In this document: in pieces, positions 57,895 through 64,000 of the stretch
Position numbering within the stretch: position 1 is the stretch's first letter
Layout: each line of letters opens with the position of its first letter
NCBI RefSeq assembly: GCF_028622875.1
Contig: NZ_CP117709.1
Coordinates: 7,877,001-7,941,000 of the forward strand
DNA from: Streptomyces sp. MMBL 11-1
GTDB taxonomy: Bacteria; Actinomycetota; Actinomycetes; Streptomycetales; Streptomycetaceae
Reading direction: 5' to 3'
DNA length: 64,000 nt
Translations under genes and position numbers: made by a program
Notes under the pieces: model-generated
Databases searched by the model: none
Told to the model about the DNA's origin: nothing
The model's input: only the letters and a program-made list of their open reading frames with translations

Positions 57895-59004
57895 GTGGCC
57901 ACGTCTGTCGACCGCATACCCTCCAAGCCGCCGCGCCCCGCGCACGTCGGCACCGGACCGGCGCCACCCCGGCGCACGCCCCTGCCGCTCCTCGTGGCCG
58001 GCCTGGCTCTGGCCCTGCCCCTCTCGCTCGTCTGCGGGGCGGCGCTCGGGGCGTCCGGGCTCTCCTGGGCGGAGGTGACGCGCTACCTGTGGGCAGGGCT
58101 CACCGGCGGGGCCATCGGCCCCGACGAGGTCCCGGCCTACACCATCGTCTGGGAGCTGCGTCTGCCACGAGCCGTGCTGGCCGCCGTCGTCGGGGCCGGC
58201 CTGTCCGCCATCGGTGTCGCCGTCCAGGCCATGGTGCGCAACGCGCTCGCCGACCCGTTCGTGCTCGGCATCTCCTCGGGCGCGGCGGTCGGCGCCAACG
58301 CCGTACTCATCTTCGGGGCCCTGGGAGCGCTGGGCGTCTGGGCCCTGTCCACGGCGGCGTTCCTCTCCGCACTCCTCGCCATGCTGCTCGTGTACGCGGT
58401 CGCCCGCACCGAACGCGGACTGACCCCGCTCCGGCTCGTCCTGACGGGAACCGCGATGTACTACGGCTTCTCGGCCGTCACCACGTTCATGGTGTTCGCG
58501 GCCGAGCGCGGGGAAGCGGCCCGCTCCGCGATGATGTGGCTGCTGGGCAGCCTCGGCGGGGCCAACTGGACGGCCGTGCCGATCGCCGCCGGTGCGGTGC
58601 TCGCCGGCCTCGCGCACCTCGGCTGGTCGGCACGGCGCCTGAACGCCCTCGCCCTGGGGGACGAGACCGCCGCCGCACTCGGGGTCGATCCCGGAAGACT
58701 GCGCAAGGAGCTCTTCCTCGTCTCCGCGGCCGTCACCGGGGCGGTCGTCGCGGTGAGCGGGGCGATCGGCTTCGTCGGCCTGATGGTCCCGCACGCCGCG
58801 CGGATGCTGGTCGGCGCGGACCACCGCCGGCTCCTGGCCGTCGCGCCCCTGGCGGGAGCCGTCCTGCTGATCTGGGTGGACATCCTCTCGCGCGTGGTGC
58901 TGGCGCCGGCCGAGCTGCCGGTGGGCGTCCTCACCGCGGTCATCGGCGTTCCCTGCTTCATCCTTCTCATGCGCCGGCGCGCCTACTCCTTCGGAGGCAT
59001 CTGA
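57895..59004 (+). CDS. FecCD-family ABC transporter permease (cobalamin/corrinoid uptake)
   Basis: A 369-aa permease with about nine to ten membrane helices. Typical FecCD/BtuC segments are IVWELRLPRAVLAAVVGAGLSAIGVAVQAMVRNALADPFVLGISSGA (long N-terminal signature), MMWLLGSLGGANW, GAIGFVGLMVPHAARM and LPVGVLTAVIGVPCFILLM. The GTG at 57895 is used because the frame upstream runs through the riboswitch and looks non-coding. The riboswitch upstream makes vitamin B12 or another corrinoid (BtuC-like role) the likely substrate; iron-siderophore transport is the alternative. Confidence 0.9.
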   Translation: MATSVDRIPSKPPRPAHVGTGPAPPRRTPLPLLVAGLALALPLSLVCGAALGASGLSWAEVTRYLWAGLTGGAIGPDEVPAYTIVWELRLPRAVLAAVVGAGLSAIGVAVQAMVRNALADPFVLGISSGAAVGANAVLIFGALGALGVWALSTAAFLSALLAMLLVYAVARTERGLTPLRLVLTGTAMYYGFSAVTTFMVFAAERGEAARSAMMWLLGSLGGANWTAVPIAAGAVLAGLAHLGWSARRLNALALGDETAAALGVDPGRLRKELFLVSAAVTGAVVAVSGAIGFVGLMVPHAARMLVGADHRRLLAVAPLAGAVLLIWVDILSRVVLAPAELPVGVLTAVIGVPCFILLMRRRAYSFGGI

Positions 59005-59786
59005 TGCGGATCGACGTCGACGCGCTCACCGTCGAGATCGCCGGTGCGCGGCTGGTGGACCAGGTCACCCTGGGCGCGGCCGACGGGCAGCTCGTCGGCC
59101 TGGTCGGTCCCAACGGCAGCGGCAAGTCGACCCTGTTGCGCTGTGTCTACCGGGCCCTGCGCCCTTCGGCCGGCGTCGTCAGGATCGGCGGTGAGGACCT
59201 CCACACCCTGAGCGCCCGGGAAGGCGCCCGACGGCTGGCCGCCCTTCCGCAGGACGCGGTCGCCGCGTTCGACTTCACCGTCGCCGAGATCGTCGCCATG
59301 GGGCGGCTGCCGCACCAGGGGCCGGTGGCCCGGGCGTCCGACGAGGACCGGCGCCTCTGTGCCGAGGCGCTGGAGGGGGTCGGCGCGGGACACCTGGCCG
59401 AACGGGGCTTCCTCACCCTCTCCGGCGGCGAGCGGCAGCGCGTCCTGATCGCCCGCGCCCTGGCCCAGCGGCCCCGGGTCCTGGTACTCGACGAGCCCAC
59501 CAACCACCTGGACATCGCCCACCAGCTGGAAGTCCTCGCCCTGGTCCGCGACAGCGGCCTGACCGTGCTCACCGCCCTGCACGACCTGAATCTGGCGGCC
59601 CTGCACTGCGATCTGGTCCACGTCATCGACAGGGGCCGGATCGTCGCCTCCGGGGCCCCGCACGCGGTCCTGACCACCGAGCTGCTGGCCGACGTCTTCG
59701 GCGTGCGGGCGCACCGCGTCGCGCATCCGGAGACCGGCGCGCTGCAACTGCTCTTCGACCTCCCTCCTGTTCGCCCCACTTCCTGA
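59004..59786 (+). CDS. ABC transporter ATP-binding protein (cobalamin/corrinoid uptake)
   Basis: A 260-aa ATPase. Walker A GPNGSGKST, Q-loop region LAALPQDAV, signature LSGGERQRV, Walker B VLVLDEPTNHLD and the H-loop TALHDLNLA are all present, in the FepC/BtuD type. The ATG at 59004 overlaps the permease stop by one base (TGATG), with GGAGGCATC as the ribosome-binding site. It energises uptake by the FecCD permease and the lipoprotein. Confidence 0.92.
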   Translation: MRIDVDALTVEIAGARLVDQVTLGAADGQLVGLVGPNGSGKSTLLRCVYRALRPSAGVVRIGGEDLHTLSAREGARRLAALPQDAVAAFDFTVAEIVAMGRLPHQGPVARASDEDRRLCAEALEGVGAGHLAERGFLTLSGGERQRVLIARALAQRPRVLVLDEPTNHLDIAHQLEVLALVRDSGLTVLTALHDLNLAALHCDLVHVIDRGRIVASGAPHAVLTTELLADVFGVRAHRVAHPETGALQLLFDLPPVRPTS

Positions 59787-59801
59787 AGGAGCCCCGACAC
59801 C

Positions 59802-60824
59802 ATGCGCGACCCCCTGCGTCCCGCCGCCCTCGTCCTCGCGGCCGCCCTGGCCCTCACCGGCTGCGGAGCGGACATCACCTCGCGGGCGGAAGGGAGGGAC
59901 AACGCGTCCGGGGCCGACCGCCACTACCCGGTCACCGTCGAGAACTGCGGGGAGAAGAAGACGTACGACAAGGCCCCGCGACGCGTCGTCACCAACGACA
60001 CCGGTATCACCGAGATCATGTTCGCCCTCGGGCTCGAGGACCACATGGCCGGGTACGTGATGCCCGACGACAAGGGCGACATGACGTCCGTCCCCTGGAA
60101 GGACGGCTACCGGAAGACCAAGTGGCTCTCCAAGGAGCGGATCAACAAGGAACTGGTCCTCGACGCCCGCGCCGACCTGGTCTTCGCCGGCTGGAACTAC
60201 GGATTCAACGAGGGTGAGGGTTTCACCCCCGCCGAACTGGAGCGCGTGGGCATCGACTCGTACCTGCTCAGCGAGTCGTGCCGGAACGGGCAGGGCAAGG
60301 CCCGCGGAGTCATGCCCCCTCTCGAAGCGCTCTACACCGACCTGCGGAACCTCGGAAAGATCTTCGACGTCGAGGACCGGGCGGACACCCTCATCACGTC
60401 GTTCCGCGAGGAGGTCGCCGCCGCGCGGGCGAAGGCGGCCAAGGGCGACGACCGCCTCCGCGTCTTCCTGTACGACGACGGGAAGGACAAGCCGCTGACC
60501 TCGGGCGCGTACGCCGGACCGCACGACATCATCACCAAGGCCGGCGGCGACCACATCATGAAGGACCTCAAGGACAGCTGGACGACGGTGGGCTGGGAGA
60601 CCGTGGTCGACCGTGACCCCGAGGTCATCGTCATCAACGACTACGGCGCCACCGGAGCGGAGGAGAAGCGCAGGTTCCTGAAGTCCTACAAGCCGCTCGC
60701 CGGCGTATCCGCGATTCTCAACGACCGGATCGTCGTACTCGACTACGTGGACCTGGTCGAGAGCCCGCGCAACCCCGCGGCCGTCAGCTCGCTGGCGGAG
60801 GAGCTGAGGAAGTTCGCCCGCTAG
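59802..60824 (+). CDS. Substrate-binding lipoprotein of the corrinoid transporter
   Basis: A 340-aa binding protein with a signal sequence and lipobox (ALTGC, Cys at about residue 22), so it is anchored to the outer face of the membrane. The class III (BtuF/FhuD-type) fold is seen in PRRVVTNDTGITEIMFALGLEDHMAGY, an inter-lobe helix and DPEVIVINDYGATGAEEKRRFL. It is the third gene of the riboswitch-controlled operon (15 bp after the ATPase). Its last 41 bp overlap the convergent Sir2 gene. Confidence 0.9.
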   Translation: MRDPLRPAALVLAAALALTGCGADITSRAEGRDNASGADRHYPVTVENCGEKKTYDKAPRRVVTNDTGITEIMFALGLEDHMAGYVMPDDKGDMTSVPWKDGYRKTKWLSKERINKELVLDARADLVFAGWNYGFNEGEGFTPAELERVGIDSYLLSESCRNGQGKARGVMPPLEALYTDLRNLGKIFDVEDRADTLITSFREEVAAARAKAAKGDDRLRVFLYDDGKDKPLTSGAYAGPHDIITKAGGDHIMKDLKDSWTTVGWETVVDRDPEVIVINDYGATGAEEKRRFLKSYKPLAGVSAILNDRIVVLDYVDLVESPRNPAAVSSLAEELRKFAR

Positions 60825-61725
60825 GTCCTGCCGTCCGGTCGTCGTCGACGGGAACGCCCAGCCGGCCGGCCGCGGTGGTGAGGGCCTCGCCCAGCGGGAG
60901 GGCGATACGGGCCAGGGCGTGCCGGTCGCCCCGGGTCGGGTCCCGGTTGACGATCAGCACCGGCACTCCCGCCTGGGCGGCCTGGCGGACGAACCGGAGC
61001 CCGGACATCACCGTCAGCGAGGAGCCCAGCACCAGCAGGGCGCTCGCCCCCCGGACCATGTCGCGGCAGTGTTCGACCCGCCCCGGGGGCACGGCCTCGC
61101 CGAAGAACACCACGTCCGGTTTGAGGACGCCGCCGCAGACCGCGCACGGCACCACGCGGAAGTCCCCGACCTGCTCGTCCGTGAGATCCGCGTCGCCGTC
61201 CGGATTCATCGAGGCGGCCACCGGCGCGAAGCCCTCGTTGGCCTCCTCCAGCCGGCGCGCCAGCTCGGGGCGCGGGCTGGAGGCACCGCAGGACAGGCAG
61301 ACGACCCGGTCCAGGCGACCGTGAAGGTCCACCACGCCTTCGCTGCCGGCGGCCTGGTGCAGGCCGTCGACGTTCTGGGTGATCACACCCGAGAGCAGTC
61401 CCCGCCGCCCGAACGCGGCCACGGCCCGGTGCCCGGCGTTGGGCCGGGCGCGGCCGAACGTGCGCCAGCCGAGATGGCTGCGTGCCCAGTACCGGCGACG
61501 GGCTCCGGCGTCGGCGGTGAAGTCCTGGTAGGTCATCGGGGTGTGGCGGCTCAGGCTCCCGCCCTCGCCCCGGTAGTCGGGGATGCCCGACTCCGTGGAG
61601 ATGCCCGCACCGCTCAGGACCAGAACACCGCCACCGCGCAGCGCCTCGACGACCGGCTCCAGGTCCGTCGTGCCCGGCAGTGGCTCCTCGGCGGAGGTCC
61701 AGCTCAGGGTGGGTCGCATGCGCAT
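60784..61725 (-). CDS. Sir2-family NAD-dependent protein deacetylase
   Basis: A 313-aa sirtuin. The motifs [17 protein letters not shown] (NAD-binding) and [15 protein letters not shown] are present. The catalytic His lies in VDLHGRL, a zinc site is formed by CLSCG and CAVCG, and the tail carries [13 protein letters not shown] and LIVNRDPT. It removes acyl groups from protein lysines, using NAD+. The last ~20 residues are a disordered Ser/Pro tail. It overlaps the 3' end of the transport lipoprotein gene by 41 bp in convergent orientation. Confidence 0.93.
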   Translation of the reverse strand: MRMRPTLSWTSAEEPLPGTTDLEPVVEALRGGGVLVLSGAGISTESGIPDYRGEGGSLSRHTPMTYQDFTADAGARRRYWARSHLGWRTFGRARPNAGHRAVAAFGRRGLLSGVITQNVDGLHQAAGSEGVVDLHGRLDRVVCLSCGASSPRPELARRLEEANEGFAPVAASMNPDGDADLTDEQVGDFRVVPCAVCGGVLKPDVVFFGEAVPPGRVEHCRDMVRGASALLVLGSSLTVMSGLRFVRQAAQAGVPVLIVNRDPTRGDRHALARIALPLGEALTTAAGRLGVPVDDDRTAGPSGRTSSAPPPAS

Positions 61726-62007
61726 GCCCTCAGCGTACGGAACATCCCCCGATGGCGACGACGCCCGGCGACCGGGTCGCCGGGGCCGACCCGATAGGAC
61801 GAAGCGTCCCGGGCCGAAGATCCCGGCAGGGTGCGTTTCCGGCCTTACTTTGTGACAGGTGCATGATCAAGGTGCGTTCGCGGCATAGGTTCTGCGGCCC
61901 CGGGAGGATCGGCGACCGGCCTTGGTGTCCCCACGGTTCGCGGTGGCGATCCTCCCACTCCCTCGGCTCCGCGCGGAGCCGAGCCCCCCATGAGTGAAGG
62001 GACGACC

Positions 62008-62589
62008 ATGCTGGATTCCAGATGGCTCAGAGCAGTCGGTGTCGCCGCGGCGATCACCCTGGCCACGGGTACGGCGGCGCAGGCCGCCCCCGCGCCGGAC
62101 CCGGTGACGGCGCAGGGCGCGTCGGCGGTGGTGACGCTCCGGTACGACGACAGCCGGGCCGGCGGCTGGGAGGCGGCGATCGCGGCAGGGGTCGCCTCGT
62201 GGAACTCCAACGTCGACAACGTCAAGCTGGTCGAGGCCGCACCCGGCACGCGTGCCGAGATACAGATCGTGGCCACCAGCGGCTGGCCGCAGGCCACCCT
62301 CGGCCCGGTCCGGCCCGGCGGCCTGGCCAGGGTGGAGCTGGGCAGCCAGGCGGTCGCCCAGGGCCACGACAAGACCCGTATCGCCGCTCACGAACTCGGC
62401 CACAGCCTGGGGCTGCCGGACACCAAGCCAGGGCCCTGCTCCCAGCTGATGTCGGGATCCAGCGCGGGAATCAGCTGCAAGAACGCCCTGCCGAACGCGG
62501 CCGAGCAGTACCGCGTCGAGTACGCCTACGCGGGCGGCCTCGCCGCGCGCGTGCCTGCTGACGGGCGTGTCCTGGTGGACGCCTCGTAA
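62008..62589 (+). CDS. Snapalysin-family (M7) secreted metalloprotease
   Basis: A 193-aa protein. A Sec signal peptide (about 1-27; WLRAVGVAAAITLATGTAAQA) is followed by a short propeptide and the catalytic domain with HELGHSLGLPD, the HExxHxxGxxD zinc site of the M7 family. A probable disulfide is formed by the cysteines in PGPCSQLM and GISCKNAL. Snapalysins are small extracellular zinc proteases of streptomycetes. The ATG at 62008 has GAAGGGA 6 nt upstream, so it is preferred over an ATG at 61990. The LysR-type activator that is divergent from many snapalysin genes is absent here. Confidence 0.92.
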   Translation: MLDSRWLRAVGVAAAITLATGTAAQAAPAPDPVTAQGASAVVTLRYDDSRAGGWEAAIAAGVASWNSNVDNVKLVEAAPGTRAEIQIVATSGWPQATLGPVRPGGLARVELGSQAVAQGHDKTRIAAHELGHSLGLPDTKPGPCSQLMSGSSAGISCKNALPNAAEQYRVEYAYAGGLAARVPADGRVLVDAS

Positions 62590-62645
62590 CCGGTCGTACG
62601 AGGACACGCGAGGTGTCGGCCCCGTCCTGAACCGGCGCCCGGTCA

Positions 62646-62694
62646 CCCCCGTTCCCGGGTTCCGGCACCCGCCGCCGGAACCCGGGAACGGGGG
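62646..62694. terminator. Bidirectional hairpin terminator
   Basis: Perfect 21-bp arms (62646-62666 and 62674-62694, beginning CCCCCGTTCCCGGGTTCC) with a 7-nt loop, between the convergent snapalysin and SGNH hydrolase genes. Confidence 0.8.
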
Positions 62695-62696
62695 AT

Positions 62697-63881
62697 TCAC
62701 CGGTCCTGCGGGGCGAACGGTCCGCCGTGGCCGAACGCGAGGCGGGCGAAGCGTTCGGCGATGCGCCGGTGGGCGGCGGGATCCGGGTGCAGGTCGTCGG
62801 GGAGCGGGAGTTCGGCGTGGTCGCTCTCGCCGTAGAGGTCGAGGCCGTCGAGGTAGTGCAGATGAGGGTCGGCGGCGGCGCGCTGCGCGACGATCCGGGC
62901 CAGCTCGTCCCGGATGATGGTGAGGGTCAGCTTCCCGGCGGTGCTCTCCGCGGGGTCGCCGATGGCCACGAACCGCAGCCGCCCCTCGCTCATCGCGCTG
63001 GTGTCCGGGGCGCTGGGGCCCGGAGTTGTCTCGTGGATGGGACAGCAGATCGGCGAGACCACCAGCAGCGGTGCGGTGGGGTGGCCTTCGCGGATCGTGT
63101 CGAGGAAGCCGTGGACGGCCGGGCCGAACGCGCGCAGCCGCATCAGGTCGGCGTTGACGAGGTTGATGCCGAGCTTGACGCTGATCAGGTCGGCGGGAGT
63201 GTCGCGCATGGCGCGGGCGGTGAAGGGGTCGAGCAGGGCGCTGCCGCTGAATCCCAGGTTGATCAGCTCGGCCTCGCCGAGGTTCGCGGCCAGGGCGGGC
63301 CAGGTGCCGGTCGGGGTGGCGGCGTTGGATCCGTGGCTGATGGAACTGCCGTGGTGCAGCCAGACCGGCCGGCCGGTCGGCGCGGGGCTCCGGACCGGCG
63401 CGTCGGTGCGCAGGGCGACCAGCTGGGCGGTCTCGTCGTGCGGAAGCCAGATCTCGACGTCCTTCTCGTCGTCCGGCAGACCGGTGAACCGGAGCGTTTC
63501 CACGGGGCCGGGCCGGGTCCGCGAGGCCATCGAGGCCAGATCGATGGTGATCGTGTCGCCGTCGGGGGCACTGGCCCGGGCCGCGGGGCGGCCGTCCACG
63601 AGGAGCTCGTACACGCCGTCGGGGCGCGGCGGCGCTCCGGGGTAGACGCGCTTGGTGGCCACCACGTCCAGCTCGACGACGGTGGCCCGGGTGCGGAACG
63701 CCAGCCGGACCCCGGAGGGCTGCGATTCGGCCATGGCCAGCTGGTCGTCGGGAATCTGCCGTCGTGCCGTCGCGGGCAGCCGGTGCGGCAGCACGCCGCG
63801 CTCGGTCCGTTCCAGGTCGAGCGCGCCCCGCAGGATGTCGGTGCTGATGGGGGTCGTCGTCCAGACGTGCCGGGTGGTCAT
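62697..63881 (-). CDS. SGNH/GDSL-like hydrolase with N-terminal jelly-roll domain
   Basis: A 394-aa protein without a signal peptide. The first ~165 residues are beta-rich (GVRLAFRTRATVVELDVVATKRV, VYELLVDGRP). A GDSL-like SGNH domain follows: VWLHHGSSISHG (nucleophile Ser block), LINLGFSGSALL (Gly block), ISVKLGINLVNAD (Asn block) and LPDDLHPDPAAH (Asp/His block). This two-domain form is typical of esterases that deacetylate carbohydrates; the substrate is not known. GAGGCCGAGAAC lies upstream of the ATG at 63881. It may be in an operon with the cut gene upstream. Confidence 0.85.
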   Translation of the reverse strand: MTTRHVWTTTPISTDILRGALDLERTERGVLPHRLPATARRQIPDDQLAMAESQPSGVRLAFRTRATVVELDVVATKRVYPGAPPRPDGVYELLVDGRPAARASAPDGDTITIDLASMASRTRPGPVETLRFTGLPDDEKDVEIWLPHDETAQLVALRTDAPVRSPAPTGRPVWLHHGSSISHGSNAATPTGTWPALAANLGEAELINLGFSGSALLDPFTARAMRDTPADLISVKLGINLVNADLMRLRAFGPAVHGFLDTIREGHPTAPLLVVSPICCPIHETTPGPSAPDTSAMSEGRLRFVAIGDPAESTAGKLTLTIIRDELARIVAQRAAADPHLHYLDGLDLYGESDHAELPLPDDLHPDPAAHRRIAERFARLAFGHGGPFAPQDR

Positions 63882-63903
63882 GTTCTCGGCCTCTTCGTTC
63901 GTC

Positions 63904-63957
63904 GAGGGGCGGCGGGCAGGTCAGGTTCGTGCGTTGAGGGGCGGCGGGCAGGTCAGG
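63904..63957. repeat. 22-bp direct repeat
   Basis: The sequence starting GAGGGGCGGCGGGCAGGTCA occurs at 63904-63925 and 63936-63957 (32-bp period). The second copy covers the stop codon of the upstream minus-strand gene, so a small tandem duplication of the gene end seems to have occurred. Confidence 0.7.
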
Positions 63958-64000
63958 AAGGGGCGGGCCAGTTGCGCAGCAGGGAGTCGAGCGCGTCGAG
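63953..64000 (-). CDS. 3' end of an unidentified gene (partial)
   Basis: The last 15 codons and TGA stop of a minus-strand gene that continues past the right edge. The translation ends SLLRNWPAPS. It is too short to identify. The codon pattern and position, 71 bp upstream of the SGNH hydrolase gene, suggest it is real and co-transcribed with it. Confidence 0.5.
   Translation of the reverse strand, partial: LDALDSLLRNWPAPS

Noticed and set aside
1..64000. CRISPR array, rRNA genes or prophage
   Set aside because: No regularly spaced direct repeats with unique spacers, no rRNA signatures and no phage structural or integrase genes were seen.

Overview
The window is high-GC (roughly 72%), gene-dense DNA. 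It has GTG starts, purine-rich ribosome-binding sites, long GC-rich hairpin terminators, SpoIIE-type phosphatases, a snapalysin-type protease, an MptB-type mannosyltransferase and a one-protein PKS/NRPS assembly line. All of this points to a Streptomyces or close relative (family Streptomycetaceae). There are no rRNA genes, CRISPR arrays, integrases or intact insertion sequences. One tRNA gene (Trp, CCA) is present. The species is not identified.

1-27 kb is mostly conserved chromosomal or housekeeping content. It holds the 5' end of a histidine phosphatase, a PAS-GAF-PP2C-ATPase regulator, a 3-hydroxyisobutyryl-CoA hydrolase, an SRPBCC protein, an F420-type NADP reductase and cytochrome c oxidase subunit I (ctaD) with a small partner. 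Next come an unusual ECF sigma factor fused to a membrane anchor and an extracellular CAP domain, a lone MT0933-type antitoxin-like gene, a MASE1 sensor paired with a PP2C phosphatase, tRNA-Trp, mptB, an ABC-F ATPase, a YrdC-domain protein, a coupled pair of CBS/CorC membrane proteins and an HTH/DUF4180 pair. Two copies of a 166-bp MITE-like element (4016-4181 and 25728-25893) lie exactly on stop codons of neighbouring genes.

27.9-32.8 kb is a sugar-catabolic locus: a hybrid DeoR-HTH/LacI-type regulator, a D-2-hydroxyacid dehydrogenase preceded by a coupled leader ORF, a class II aldolase and an AgaS-like SIS isomerase. Its intergenic regions carry hairpins, direct repeats and a strong consensus-like promoter. 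The genes probably process a phosphorylated (amino-)sugar.

33.0-40.4 kb is a tightly coupled five-gene operon on the minus strand: SWIM zinc-finger protein, unknown protein, VWA protein, MoxR-type AAA+ ATPase and a 949-aa DUF5682 protein. It looks like a chaperone/conflict-type MoxR-VWA system of unknown target.

40.5-53.2 kb is one 4214-codon gene. Its domain order reads FAAL-like ligase, ACP, KS, AT (malonyl type), KR, ACP, C, A, PCP, C, and a C-terminal domain resembling cyanobacterial acyl-ACP reductase rather than a thioesterase or SDR-type reductase. It should activate a fatty acid, extend it to a beta-hydroxyacyl chain, join it to one amino acid and perhaps release it reductively. No MbtH, phosphopantetheinyl transferase, stand-alone thioesterase or transporter is adjacent.

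53.5-64 kb holds a response regulator/histidine kinase/ABM-monooxygenase operon divergent from a VanY-like D,D-carboxypeptidase and a membrane EEP-family phosphatase. A cobalamin riboswitch follows, controlling a FecCD-type permease/ATPase/lipoprotein transporter. The end of the window has a Sir2 deacetylase, a snapalysin-family metalloprotease and an SGNH hydrolase. The gene after that is cut by the window edge.
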